This document shows, in pieces, positions 12,561 to 25,409 of a stretch of DNA of 64,000 nt. Below the pieces are notes generated by a model, which worked only from the letters and a program-made list of their open reading frames with translations, was not told where the DNA came from and did not search any database. The stretch comes from Theropithecus gelada (taxonomy: Eukaryota > Chordata > Mammalia > Primates > Cercopithecidae): assembly GCF_003255815.1 (NCBI RefSeq), contig NC_037683.1:74686179-74750178 (forward strand), read 5' to 3'. The position numbers were made by a program, and so were the translations under genes. Every line of letters begins with the position of its first letter. The stretch's first letter is position 1.

Positions 12561-14770
12561 AGGCTTCTTATAATTACGTGATCTAAAGCGTGATACAGAT
12601 GAATGCAGAGAAACTTTGATATTGAGATCAATAAATCCAGTCCATGGCTGGCTAAAACAGTCCTAGTATCTGTGTCTAACCAGGAGCTCATGTTAAAGAC
12701 CTCACTTAATTGTGGGACCACACCTAAAACATACCACAGTGAAATTATAACTCCAAGTATGAAAATGTTCTCACTTTACACAAAAAGCTTTTTTTGTGGA
12801 TTTTTAAAACATACCCTTCTGAGGAAATGAATAACCTAATTTACATTAAAATATGAAACAAAGAAAAGTAACTAAGTCCTGACCCCCTTCTTCTCAGAAA
12901 AACAAAGAATAATGAATTCTTTGTTATACAACAATGACCGTACCTTTCCAAAACTATAATCTCTCTGCTTTCAATCACTGTTGACCAAGCAAAACCCTAC
13001 AGACTGTTTAGAGCTGTCTAACAGCTGCCTCAGTTTGGTATGTGTTTGTTGGTATTGACCCAGGCAGTACCAGAGTGAAAGGAGTGACCCTGTCTCTGAA
13101 ACTCCAGCCTGGCTCACTCACTCAATTAAAAGATCCGTCAGTAATCACTACTCACACAGACAAGATCAGAAAAAACTGGACCATTCAGCAATGCAAGTAA
13201 GAAAATAAGAATATTTTTTCACAACACTCTTTAATCATGAATTATCTGAAGTTCTACTTATCTGTCTAATAATGTTTTTTAAATTAGTCCTCAGGGAAAA
13301 AATGACTTCAAAACTGAAAATTTAAAGGCTCCAATCAATTTCCTTTTGCCTCACAGTTTTTCTCTCAACAGATAAAGAAAAATCCATAGTAACAAGATAA
13401 CATTTCATGCATTTACACATTTCCTCCTATAGACATCTACAGCCTTCAGAAAGTATATTATTTGTAGTCATGCCCATCTGACATTTTCCATTTTACTCAA
13501 AAGATTTTATGGTTTGGTATTACAGCAATATACAAATTTGACAGCTTGCAATAGGATCTAGTCCCTGTAGCAAATCATTCTGACAGTTAAGTACTATACA
13601 GCTACTAATGTACTATTTTTTTTGCACTACACTTATTTAAAAACCTTACAAAGTTGGAGACATGTGTATGTTGAAATCCTGAAGAACATTATCTTAATGA
13701 TGTTATATAATTTTATACTGGCCGTATTAAATAATAAGACACCATATATCATACCACAGCCATCTCATCTGTAGTATAGTATCTCTTACTCCTCCTTTAG
13801 AATAGTTCACTATTCAAAGCACATTTTGTGCACATTAACATTACTGATCACTGTTTAAGCAATAAGTTTTCTCATTATTGTCAATGTTTATTATTTTCTT
13901 AGAACTTATCCATCTTTAAAAATACCTCAGCCTGTGAATAAATTGGTACATGAGTTAATGTGGACCATAATGACTTTTTCTGATTGCCTTTACAACACCA
14001 CTTCTTTTCTTTTAGCATGATGAAAGATAATCAATGTCTCTACATTTCCTAAAATGCATTAACAGAGGCCCTGTCAAATACAACCTTGATTCCTTTAGAA
14101 AGAAAGCCAAGTTGCTCATGAACATTGCTGTAACATTAACTAAATAGAACTCTGAGTGATCTCACAGCACAAGAGGCAGAGCCCATCTTTATCTCTTAAT
14201 AATTCTATTTTTAGTATTCAGTACACCTGATAACATGAGTCAAGTTAGCAAGAGAACATGCGCCTTCGTCTAAGAAACAGGAAGCGTGATTGTATTTTTC
14301 CCCCTTGATTCAACTCTTGAGATGGAATATCACAGTGAAACTACTCTATTTTCAGAATTGATGTACCTTTCAAAACTATAATCTTTGGCTTTCAAGTTCA
14401 CTATTATTTGCCTTCAGGTACAAATTTTAAAGTGTACAGAGGCTTCTAAGCAGAATAGCATGGTCTCAGCCAGATACTGAAAGGCTTGTAGCTCAGTCAT
14501 CATTGCAGTGTAAATTCCTTTTCAAAATAATGTTCTTCATTCAGAGAACACTTGTGCCTGTGCTTCGTGCACTTGTCAAATACAAATCAGAGGTTAAGTG
14601 CCCAGGGGCAAATTCTGCTATTCCAAAATTCATTTCTCCCTCTATTTGCTTGTAGAAATAGGATTTCAAATGTAAAAATCCTAGAAAGGAATAAAGATAC
14701 AGAAACCAAAGGCACCATGCTACACCACTGTGAGGACAGATGCATTTGTGACCAATGAACGATGCCAAGT

Positions 14771-14999
14771 TTTTTGTTTTTGTTTGGTTTTTTTTTGAGA
14801 TGGACTCTCGCTCTGTCGCCAGGATGGAATGCAGCGGCACGATATCGGTTCATTGCAACTTCCGCCACCCGGGTTCAAGCAATTCTCCTGCCTCAGGCTC
14901 CCGAGTAGCTGGGACTACAAGCAAGCACCACGCACACCTGGCTAATTTTTGTATTTTTAGTAGAGATGGGGTTTCACCATGTCGGCCAGGCTGGTCTCA
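14771..14999 (-). repeat. Alu, antisense, truncated
   Basis: T-run, GAGATGGACTCTCGCTCTG, and so on to CAGGCTGGTCTCAA, where it stops short of a full dimer. Flanked by the direct repeat ATGCCAAGTTTTTT (14761 and 15000). Confidence 0.93.
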
Positions 15000-15337
15000 A
15001 TGCCAAGTTTTTTTATGCAATGACGGCAATCAAAACAGACATCCACTGCACTGAAAGATGTGATTTAATATTTAAATATTCATACAACAGCCTATTTGAA
15101 AACTTTATCTCCAAATAGAGTATTTAAAACTAATGGCTGCATTTAGGGTCTGCTACAACTTCCTAAGATTTCTTAAAGCCCACAAACCTGCTTTGCTAGC
15201 TTACTTACAAAAATACCACAGATCTTTAATTAATTTAAGCTGCAGGAAATGATCAATGTATACAATAAACATTCATGGTAAACATACAGCAACTACCAGA
15301 AATCCATACTATATTTTTATTCCTTTTGCTAGATTTT

Positions 15338-15541
15338 TAAAATGTCCTTCCCTTAAATTTTATAATGAAATCTAAGATTTTTACGGTGATCTGCTTCCAA
15401 ACCCTACCGCCTTCTTCCTTCTGTGTGATCATACTACAAAAACATCATTTGTTATCTCTAAAGTCCCATCCTTAATTCTTCTTCCTGATCATTTTTAAAT
15501 TGTAAAAACAAAATAGGCCATTCTGTCTTAATGTGTGTTTT
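15338..15541. repeat. Left arm of a 204-bp inverted duplication
   Basis: This segment (AAAATGTCCTTCCCTTAAAT ... TTAATGTGTGTTTT) reappears in reverse complement at 16096-16297. I count about five differences over 200 bp, so the arms are roughly 97% identical. Neither arm resembles Alu, L1 or a known DNA transposon to me. The arms are separated by about 554 bp of unassigned sequence. In the KDM4C pre-mRNA they would pair into a long hairpin. Confidence 0.92.
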
Positions 15542-16062
15542 ATACATCTCGAGGTTTCTTTGTTTTGTCTGTGCACAATTTTGCTCTTCTTCCAGAGATT
15601 CAGTTATGACTATGGCCAATCAATCATACTAGTAGAGAAAACAAGACAGAAAGAAGAAAAGGAAAAACTTCTGAATAAATTCTAAATCTATACCACCTGG
15701 GGTTAATTCTTTTCTTTCAAGTCCTCCAAGTGCCTCAGGCACACCAATCACCTGTGACTTCACACAAATCCCTAGACGGGCTATCCCTGAAGCACACTTA
15801 CATGGGAAGAAGGAAATGTCCTCAGTAGCCTCCTATTGTACTACGAAGTGCCAATCCTCGCATATTCTTTTGGTGAACAGAGGTGCTGCAGGGCACAGGG
15901 AAGGGGTTTGCAGTAATAGACTTGCGGTAAGGATTACTTTTCCCATACAGTGAAGTCATTCAGAAGCAAAGCGATTTATTCTAACGTGCAGGTAATAAAA
16001 ATACTAAGTAATATAAAACCTGCATTAAATATCAGAAGAATCCTGAAGCTGACAGGGAAACT

Positions 16063-16098
16063 GGTTCTTCCTTTAGGATTGGTTCTTCCTTTAGGAAA
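16063..16098. repeat. 18-bp tandem duplication at the edge of the inverted-repeat arm
   Basis: GGTTCTTCCTTTAGGATT at 16063-16080 is followed directly by GGTTCTTCCTTTAGGA, abutting the start of the right inverted arm at 16096. Confidence 0.9.
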
Positions 16099-16297
16099 AC
16101 ACACATTAAGATAGAATGGCCTATTTTGTTTTTACAATTTAAAAATGATCAGGAAGAAGAATTAAGGATGGGACTTTAGAGATAACAAATGATGTTTTTG
16201 TTGTTTGATCACACAGAAGGAAGAAGGTGGTAGGGTTTGGAAGCAGATCACCGTAAAAATCTTAGATTTCATTATAAAATTTAAGGGAAGGTCATTT
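16096..16297. repeat. Right arm of the 204-bp inverted duplication
   Basis: Reverse complement of 15338-15541. Differences are at the TACCGCC/TACCACC, CATACTAC/AAACAAC, TTCTGTC/TTCTATC and outer ATGTCC/ATGACC positions. Confidence 0.92.
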
Positions 16298-18202
16298 AAG
16301 GATATGACAGTCCTTAGCCCATTCAGCTAACTTTTCATTTCTTAAGATTTGTTAACATTTTTATTTCTTCCCTGTAACAGGATGACTCTACTTAACAACC
16401 TGGTAGTTTTGGATTGCAACCTGTAGCATTTTTTTAGCTGGGCAGCAATTACTTTAATTACTCCACACAAAAGTGAAATATTGTTAAAGAAAAGGAAAGA
16501 AAAAACAAATTTAATTGGATGGAGATCACTACAGCCAAAATTATTTTTCATTAAAATGTTTTAGGTTTTTAAAAGTTAATTATTAAAGTATTTAAAATTG
16601 GACACAGAAATACAAGAAAACAGAATGTCTTGAAGATAAGTCTAATGCCATCATTGTTGTCCATTTAATTGTATGATGAACAAAGGCCACACCCGTGACA
16701 TTATCAAGCAAGGTGGTTGGATGAGCTAAGGATCTCCATGAAGCACACACCATTTTGGGATCAACAAATCCACAGAAGAGCACCAAAAGACTTGTTTTCC
16801 ATTTGTCGTCATTTTTTAAAAACTGGCCATTATACATAAGAGGAAAAATCTGCTCAAGTAAACAAATCCTTTCCTGTGTAGCCTCCACAAAATTCTCTTT
16901 GCACAAATAATTTAACAGAGGAGCTTTTCAAAAGTTGTAGGCTGAAACTCTGAATAAATAAAAGACTAACAACAGTGTTACCAAAATATTCAAATACCTC
17001 TGCATAAATTCCAGTATTTCATATTCTAGAAAGACTGCTAATAATGAGCATTTTAAAAATAAACAGCCTTCATATATTGGAAGACATTTTAAACTTACGC
17101 TTACTCACCAGTCATTCTATTAGCCTCTTGCAGTTACTAGCTTTTACTACTGTTGTTTATTACTTATTCAGAAAAACTCTAACTTGCCCCAAGGGAAAGC
17201 AGCTCTTTTTATACAGCTAAATGAAAAACTAAACTAAAAAGCTGTCCTTTGGAATTCAACACTTCGAATGCATCACGAGCAGCACTTTCGATGCCCTACT
17301 GCCATCCCTTGGGCTAAAGCACCCCAGTGTACAACAATCTCTCGCTCGTGCTCTCTCTCTCTCTGCAGGTGTGGCCAGAGCCCTGGTGAGGCACTAGAGA
17401 AGGGAAGTGGCAGTTTAAGAGCAACGTAAGAAACTGGTGCAGCAGCACCACCTGGTGGGTACTGAAGAGATGCAGCCCTTGCTGCTACTTCAGGGATGAA
17501 CCACTTGTCCACTCGGTTTTCAATCCCCAGCTGACCAAAAGTTCCAAGATCAGAATTTTCAACCAACAAGGCGAGTACTGCATGCATGTTTCATAGGCTC
17601 TCTGGAGTACTGCTGGGCTCTACAATTTAATCATATGTCCCCTGTGATGCAGATAAGTAATGCCTTGCTTTAGAGCAGTATGCAGAGACATGTGTGAATT
17701 CTCTACTGTTACATTTAAAGGAGAAACCGTTGAAAGGCACAGGCCATTTGTTATTGTCTGCTCACACTTCTCCAGCCACAGTCATTTTAAGCCTGAAGCA
17801 CAAATAATGAATAATGATTTACTGCCTTTTATTCATTTCATAAATATTTACTCAGTGACTACTATGTGCACATACACATGTATCACAGAATTTTAATCTT
17901 AGGTGAAACTCTATTAGTATTCAATTTGGTTGTTCAATTTCTACAAGAACAGGTAATGTTAAATTGCTAAATCAGACTATATGATTAATAAGTACATAGT
18001 AGCTAATATTCACATGTTACCAGGCTTCATTGCTTTGCTGACGAAAAAGAAATTTCGATTTGAAAAAAGAAAAAAATTCCAGGATTGTTTTTCAAAACAT
18101 TTAATAATTTCTGTTCTGTCAGTCTTGAATTCAGTTCTTCCAACCAAGATATTCTGTAAAAATGGCAAATATTGAAAATGTTCTCTTTCTGTCTATATGT
18201 TC

Positions 18203-18362
18203 GCTGTAGACCCATGGGTTCTTAAATGAGGGTGATTTTGCCTCCCAGGGGATGGCTGGCAATGCCTGTTTGGTGAAGGATGCTGGAATCCTATGATGCA
18301 CATGACAGTCCTCCACAACAAAGAATTATCTGCTGTAAAATGTCAATAGTGCCAAGGCTGAG
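18203..18362. mobile_element. MER5-type hAT DNA transposon remnant
   Basis: GGTTCTTAAATGAGGGTGATT, TTTGCCTCCCAGGGGA, GGATGCTGGAATCCTATGATG, CACAACAAAGAATTATCTG and AAAATGTCAATAGTGCCAAGG follow the MER5A-like consensus as I recall it, with an internal gap. Confidence 0.65.
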
Positions 18363-21000
18363 AGAACAAAAACTGTGTCTTATTCAAAAATGTACACTAC
18401 ATGGCAAGATAAGTGATAATTGTTTGGTGAAATAAATTGATTATGATATCTAAACAATTCTTATTATTTTCCAGTTGTATGAACAGGAAGGCAGAGTGGA
18501 CAGTCGAGTTCAGAAAAGGAATGCCCACAGCTCCAGAAAAAATACTGAAACTGACACTAGCAGACACTTATATATTTATGAAATAGGCAGAATAAAATAG
18601 CTTACCTGGACTTACTTTGGCCTGGATGAAATACCACACAAAACTACTCTGCTTTCCTGCCGGCCATAAACTTGTTAGATTACCATTTAAACTTCAGAAG
18701 AATGCCTATGTCAGGAAAGTGTACCCTTAACAACATACAGGCAGAGCATCCTATTCCCTGGAAAGGTGTGCTTCATTCCCCACATAAGTAAACTGTATTA
18801 TTCAAAGCCAGCCTCTCTGAGTCTGATCACCACGGAACGTCAGTGTAGACTGGGGCACAGACGACGGACTGCAGTGGACTCACAAGGATGATGATTCCTT
18901 CCTGAGGACTCTTGGTGAAAAAGAATCCAGACTTCTGGTCATTGCCCCTGTCATACAAACTGAGTAATTCTTCCCCCCAACTGAAGTTGCTCCTCGTATT
19001 ATTATTCTACTAAAGATAATGACTATAAGCATTTTGATGAGGATCATTCTAAGAAACTTTCCATAAATATAAAATTATATGAAAAATAATCTGGTCTATA
19101 GGCTGCTATTTTCATCCAAAAATATTTCACAGATCTCAGTTTGTATCTGTAACCACAGCTCTATGTTATCATTTGAATAGATTTTAGGTGATCCGACATT
19201 CAGTTAAGACATGCTCTTCTAAAGGTACCGATCACTTAAGGATGGAAACGTTTCATGAGAAACCTGTGATATGCGCGATCAAGATGAAGCACAGCATTGT
19301 GAGGAAAGCGACAAGCTTCACCATTCTAGACATAACAGCCTGACTGTAGATGAAATAATCCTGCTGCCCTTCCCTGCTGTTCTCTCAAAAACCCTTTGGG
19401 ACTGATGCAGGTAACGTTAAATCTTTAAGGAAGCATTTATGGACTAGAGAAGCCAAGACATAGGCCCGTGGAGGCAGCCTCAAGAGCAGTGACTACTCCC
19501 TCTGAGGGCACTGCACTGGTAACAATGCAGACACAAAGGTGATTTTAAAAGGTGGTGGTAGGATTTTGACAAATATATATTACTTTTATAATCAGGAAGA
19601 AAAAAATTGAAATGTTAACATTTGTTAATATTTGTCACACTAAACATTAAATTATTTAACATGTGGTAGTTCAACTGTTTTCTGGATATCATGTCTTACA
19701 GTCCTAATTCTTACAAACCTTTTGTTTGTTTTTTGGTGTCTTTTTTTTTGGGGGGGGGTAATCTGGGTATGAGATTTTAAGCTTTCCTATGGAAGTCCAG
19801 GAGCTGAAGAATTATACTGCCTTCTTACTTCTTCTGACAGTCACTGTGACCTCTAGAGAGCCATTTAAATGCCCCACTCATTTCCATTTTAGGATACAAA
19901 ACTTCCAACTACACATGCTGAGCATCCTAAGCCCGACACTCACATCAGCCCACAGCAATCTTCAGTTCCGTGAAAGGCCCACATATTTCCTAGTGAAGTG
20001 AAATTCTTGATGGAGGTATGATGGCAAATAACAGTGTTCACTTTCACTTCTCAGAAAACAAAATACAGGAGACTAGACTGTGAGTTCCTGCAAGAGAAGC
20101 CCAGAGATGGCACACCCAGCTCCCCATTGGGGAAAAGAACAGTGGGAAAACAAGCAACAGTCAAGAAGAAAGAGTCATAGCGATGGTGCCTGAGATGCAG
20201 TACAGTGGAAAGACCTTCAGTGGAAAACAAGGACTCAGGCAACTCTAGAGTTTTAGGTCCACCTGTAAGACGTGCTCCAATACATTAAGGTCATGCAGTT
20301 GTACTCTGGGGAATGTTCTAATTAGGTATATGCAATATAAGGGTCTAAACTAAAGATCTGTTGGCTCATAATTGAATAAAACTACAAAGTTACTTCAATG
20401 TTAAAGACAATAAAGGCCTATATTTTCAATGAAAAATACTCTTAACAGAAACCAACGGGAAGATTTTTACACAGTTTCTGAACAAGTCAGAGAGTTTGGC
20501 CTATTAAGTGACTTGTACCTATTCAAGAGTGAGAAAATATTTTCGTAAAAATAAAAGCCTCTTTATTTCTCTGTGTGTCTCTTCTTGGAGAAGAGATAAT
20601 GAAATTAGGTTAGATACATTTTGCTAGATTAAGACCAACCAAAGACAGTCAAGTGAGAAAAGTGAGAAAAATCTAAACAATTTAGTTAGATGGCTCAGCT
20701 CCAATACTGACAAATCTTACCAGATAACCTATAGTTTGAAAGTTCACATTAATTCAGGAAATGTATTACTATCTTTTTCCTCATTTCAGACAGAATTTGA
20801 GGAAGATTATATGCAGACTTACAATACAACAGGAAAAGATTGTGTAAGAATAAATAAATTTAGATTAAAGGAAAATAAGGGTAGAAAAGTAAAAGGAAGC
20901 TAGGAGAAAATATATCTTGGGAATGTGTGCATTAATGGAAAAATTCAGAACTTGAAATTAACACTGATTTATGAGATAAAAAAGAAGCTTTGCCACTCAC

Positions 21001-21109
21001 CAATTTTAACCTCTGTAAAGGTATTCTGCCTACATCTATTTGTGTCCTTTCTGGGACATTAGTGAATCGAACTTCTGGGACCGCAACGGCGCACATGACA
21101 TGGGCCCAC
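21001..21109 (-). CDS. KDM4C: KDM4C internal exon, between PHD1 and PHD2
   Basis: This 109-bp exon has acceptor TTTCCTGTAG|GTGGGC and donor TTG|GTGAGT on the minus strand. Its first base completes the Lys codon of the exon at 23439; 36 codons follow (WAHVMCAVAVPEVRF, then TNVPERTQIDVGR, then IPLQRLKL) and it ends in phase 0. WAHVMCAVAVPE carries the His and Cys that close the zinc-knuckle segment begun in the previous exon, and IPLQRLKL leads to the CxxC that should open PHD2 in the next exon. That next exon (expected to begin Lys-Cys-Ile-Phe-Cys) was looked for in the 21 kb below and not found, so it should lie before position 1. No stops, indels or missing ligands are seen. Confidence 0.96.
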
Positions 21110-23438
21110 CTACAGGAAAGGAGACATTAAACATAAACAAAAGTTCCCTAAACTTACATACTTCAACTTGGTGATGCCAGTTCTCACAGATGGGAAATAC
21201 ACAGATGAGCAAGAAAGCCAAAAGCCTAAATCCATCACGAACAGATTCCGAACTGTAAACCTGCTGAATGATACCTGGACAGACTCAGTACCACAGCTGC
21301 CCAACAACATTGTGCCATGAAGAGCTGGTGAAGGCCCAGTACTCTATCCTATCAAAGTGCATATATTTTTCTACACTTGATCTGCAAAACACTGAAACGT
21401 AGGTTTCTTATTTCACGTGATGCTGGAATATGCATGTGCTTAATATACTTAAGCTAATCAATATGTGCCAAGAGATTAATTCAATTAATAAAAGGTATGA
21501 ACTGAGTATAGCATATAACCTTTTTAAATAATACAAATGTCATGAAGCAAATTTGTTCAAGTAGCAAAAGTTCTCCAAAAGAATTAATGCTAATCTTTAA
21601 TTATATTGTTTCTCGCTGCAATCTTACTATAATCAATGAGACCCAGAGACAAAGAGAAATGAAGTTTATGTTGTACCCTGGTTTCCTACTTTTTTCACTT
21701 TCTGCAAAATGACAACTTTCTCATTAATACTATTAAATGTCTCATAAATGTTATATCCCAAAATAAATGTACAGAATCATGAGGCTTGAAGAGATCTTGA
21801 AAGAATTGTCAAATCAATCAACATATTTTTAAGCCAAAGCATATTTACTTCACTCAAACAGCATCGGACTCTATCCTGTCTTTCAAGACCACAGGAAGAG
21901 AAAACAAGTATCAACCCCACCAGGGCATTCTTCCACACTGAAATAAATACTATCATTCTATAGAAAACACTATTTCTTTTTGTTGTGGTCCAAGCACAGA
22001 AAGAAAACTTCTTATCACCTGTCTTTATACAGGAACCACCTAAACCATCTCACAGTATGGCATCCAGTGCAATATCCAAGAACTAGTGAAGACTTTTTAG
22101 TATAGTGCAAATCATATCAACCAGGACTGTGGAAGAACATCATCTTTCAAAAATTAAGCAAACCCTACAGCTCCTTACAACAAATTTCATTAATGTAATA
22201 ATGATAAATACCTTCACTCCTCCTTCCCAGCAATCAGAAACATGTGCACATGTAAAGAATTATGCTAACTCCACCATTACATTACACCAGGAGTCCTAAC
22301 TCCAGTGCCCAGGGGGCCAGGCGGAATGTAAGCAAATACACATATACCAGGAAATCATGGTGAACTGAGGAGTACCTGCCCCACTGCTATCCCAACTTGT
22401 TATTACTGCCTTATAGGGATATACAATCATTTGCAATTAAAGATGAAAATCTGGATTTTTAATGTAAAAATCTCTCAATTTAAAAATTTTAGATGCAATT
22501 TATAAAATGGTGCATGGGTCCTACAAAACATATCTTGGACCTGAATCTGGCCCTCAAGTGCCAGCCTGCAAAATCTGCCCAGGTTATTTTGACATGTCTC
22601 TATTCCAGCATACCCTGTAATAATATGCTTTGGCCACATTTTCAATATTGAAACCTGGTCATGAAAAAAAAATAAAATCTATGTAGAACAGTCATAAAAA
22701 CTAGACTGCCTTCCTTTTATGTTCACTTGTGACTCTCTTTCAAGACTCTCTTCATATTCTCCATCTAATCCCTTTAAATCTTAGTATCAATGTTTTCTCC
22801 CAATCTTTTCTAATTTAGTACACTTATATTCTTGTTAATTTGCTAATGTAAAAAGTAAATGGTTTTGTTTTATCATCGTTATGACTGAATTATCTAAAGA
22901 TCACAGTTTCACGTTCTTGGGTATGCCCTTGTGTTTGTTTGTTTGTTTGTTTGTTTGTTTGTTTTTTGAGATGGAGTCTCGCTCTGTCACCCAGGCTGGA
23001 GTGTAGTGGCGCTCACTGCAAGCTCCGCCTCCCGGGTTCACGCCATTCTCCCGCCTCAGCCTCCGGCCACCACGCCTGGCTGAAGGTATGCCCTGTTTTT
23101 AACAGACCAATAGCATTCATCATATTAAACACCAGGATTCTAATGGCACCTGGATGGTATGGGCTACCTTCATTTTTAAAACTCTGTAAGTAAAAGAGGG
23201 GTTATTTTTCATGGCTTCAAATACAAAGAACAGAAGCGTAACTTGGACTACTCTTGCCCTGCCGAGATGACAGTGCTAACAGTAGAAGTCTCTGAAGCAC
23301 AGAATTCCAACCTCAGATCTGAGCAGCAAAAGCTTTGCAACCACATATATAATGAGAGGTAAAGCGAACTGTCATCCAAAGGTTCTAGAATGGAGAAAGA
23401 AAAACAATGAAATTCAACACAGTTAATGTATTACTTAC
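21110..23438 (-). other. KDM4C: KDM4C intron, 2.3 kb
   Basis: This complete intron lies between the exons at 23439-23494 and 21001-21109, with GTAAGT donor and CCTGTAG acceptor. It contains one truncated antisense AluY-like copy (22931-23083). The segment around 22290-22570 has wording reminiscent of an old hAT-type DNA transposon but is too diverged for me to name. The rest is unassigned intronic sequence. Confidence 0.9.
22931..23083 (-). repeat. AluY-like copy, antisense, with deletions
   Basis: Tail of TTTG repeats, GAGATGGAGTCTCGCTCTG, AAGCTCCGCCTCCCGGG, then a jump from GCCTCAGCCTCC to GGCCACCACGCCTGGCT. Flanked by GGTATGCCCT at 22920 and 23085, so it is one short insertion. Confidence 0.92.
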
Positions 23439-23494
23439 TTATTGTTCTTCGTTTGCTTAAGAGCACCTCCTCTCAAATTGCAGAGACAGCATTC
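23439..23494 (-). CDS. KDM4C: KDM4C micro-exon, zinc-knuckle segment
   Basis: This 56-bp exon has a strong acceptor (TTTTCCCTCCAG|GAATGC) and an ideal donor (AA|GTAAGT) on the minus strand. It begins in phase 0 and encodes 18 codons, ECCLCNLRGGALKQTKNN, plus the first two bases of a Lys codon. The CCLC pair and RGGAL form the start of the zinc-binding segment between PHD1 and PHD2 that is characteristic of all KDM4A-C proteins; KQTKNN is the KDM4C-type ending. It is separated from the upstream exon at 54414 by an intron of about 30.9 kb, the largest complete intron visible, and from the next exon by 2.3 kb. Confidence 0.96.
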
Positions 23495-25409
23495 CTGGAG
23501 GGAAAAGAAAATACCACATGATGACCAGACCCACACAACAAGAGTTATTACCATTCATCTAAATATTCTCAGAAATCCTGATTTTTCATTCTACAATTAA
23601 AACCATCAGGAATTACATGAAGGTCTATCTCTGAGAAGTTCAAAAAGAAAGATAGAGGAGGGGGGAATGGTAAAGCTATGCCCCTCAAATTTCAGGGTGT
23701 AAAATTCTCCCAGAGGGAACCATCATGAACCTGGTATCATTTTAAATTGACATTGTCATCAAAGGAAAGCTGTGACACAGAGAACCCAGCAGTCCAGAGA
23801 ACCCAGTCCGCATACCTAGGTATGTGCAAGAATTCTAGAGCAGAGAATGCACACACACGGTGTAGCCTTGTGCTCTGGGAATTCACTCCGGGATACAGGG
23901 CAGCTAATGAATGCAGTGTGGGCAGGCTTTTTTCTAATACAAGAATAAGCAAGAGGCTATTTTTAAACGATACTCTTTTCACCAAAGTAACACTTGGGCC
24001 TCACTCTTTCTGTGGGCAAACAGTGTTAGAAAAAGTGTCCTGATCAACCCCAGCTATCCGGCCCAAGAAAACAGCATCAAGAAACGTTTTGTTTTATCCT
24101 TCCCACATAAGCTTATCCTCTCAGCATTCTTATGTGTCTTAGCTTAGAATGTAATTTTCCACTCCAAGATGACTCCAATTGCTACAAATACAGATCTTAC
24201 TAGTTATTTCTCACTACACTCTCATGAAAAAGACCAGGATAAGGAGGACCAGAGAGCAGTGCACTGCCCTCTCATGACCTAAATTGTTTTTACATTAAAT
24301 ACCAAAGTAAAATTTTTAATTTCAAACTTGTCCTCACAATTTTCTGCATTAATACATTTTTTTAATCAGAAGAAGTTATTTGGGGTTTTTTCCTCCAAAC
24401 TTCATATACAAAACCTCTTTACCCTGTCCACTAAAGTGATGTTCCTTAACAAATTTTGACAATTTTGCCTAGCTTTACGAGGAATCCACCTAACTGATCT
24501 ACCATTAATGAGGTGTGAAAGTTCATAGCTTATACTTTTCTGATGAAAACGATACAAAAACAACTGGAAAGAATCATGTATCTATGTAACTTTTGTTAGG
24601 CAGTAATAAATGCAAACAACCAGAAATGTCCAACAGGCTTGTGTGTCTGAAAAGTCTCTGTACATCTATATGAAAATTCGTGGATTCAGAGTAGTAAAAG
24701 ATACATTGTGTGTATTGATTTGAATCCACTAGAAACCCAGCTCGAGGAAATAACAACTCAATGAAGAATTTTCTCTATCCATACCACAAAGCCATATCCT
24801 ACAGGCCCTTGGAATAACTGGTTTTGATGAATCGTACCAAGAAAGCAAAATTTCACAGTCCAAATACTGAAAATGAGAACTCTGGTAGTTCATTTCATAA
24901 GTTCTCAATTTTAGGTATTTTTCCAGTAATTTAACACACTTTCTACAAAGAAAGAGGGGGTGAGAAAGAAAATGAATGAATGAAAAAGGAAACAAAACTT
25001 GAGGTCAAGTGCTTTCAATGTATACATGAAGATGTTAGTTTCAAAGTGGGAACGCAGCAAAGAGTTGCGGACTGTGAAGCACTCAGGCTCTAAGAGAATT
25101 AGATGTCTAATTAATGAAACTAGTAGTGAGAAGAAGCCTAAAGGGACAAGTTAGGAAAGTTAAATACAGCGCAGCAGCATGGAAGCTGCTCAAAAGTACC
25201 TGATTAGGATCATTAACAGGTACACATGTTCTAGAGCACCAATCTAATAAGAGGAAAAAGTCCTCTAAAATACAACGTGTAGGCTCAAGATTTTAAATGG
25301 AGTTAAGATGCTCCACCATCACAAGAAGAAACTCATTCTTTCTAGCCTCCCCTCCAAGTCACAGAATCTAATAGACAATTCCAAGTCCTTGGTTCACCTG
25401 ACCTCTTAG

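Larger units (their letters stand above)
1..21000 (-). other. KDM4C: KDM4C intron downstream of the last visible exon (partial)
   Basis: The donor GTGAGT at 21000-20995 opens this intron and no acceptor plus coding match was recognised down to position 1. It is mostly AT-rich. Repeats recognised are listed separately. The stretches 3100-5340, 5960-6330, 12580-14760, 16300-18200 and 18370-20990 hold no gene or repeat that I can name, beyond short low-complexity runs and small hairpins. The 5490-5960 stretch is less AT-rich and may be an old repeat that I cannot classify. Start and stop codons here give only short frames of about 60-105 codons with no family resemblance. Confidence 0.85.

Noticed and set aside
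16592..16906. Minus-strand frame of 104 codons ending FLYFCVQF
   Set aside because: No recognised domain, in AT-rich intron, with no supporting splice phase to KDM4C. Possibly a decayed repeat, but I could not identify it.
17273..17587. Minus-strand frame of 104 codons (LVENSDLGTFGQLGIENRV and so on)
   Set aside because: It is the longest frame in a repeat-poor stretch, but the second half is biased by a CT repeat and the first half matches no family I know. There is no splice pattern or codon evidence, so it is treated as chance.
1..20990. Possible next KDM4C exon (rest of PHD2)
   Set aside because: I searched for the expected CxxC and the Tudor-leading motifs in reverse complement and saw no match with a splice acceptor, so the exon is assumed to lie outside the window.
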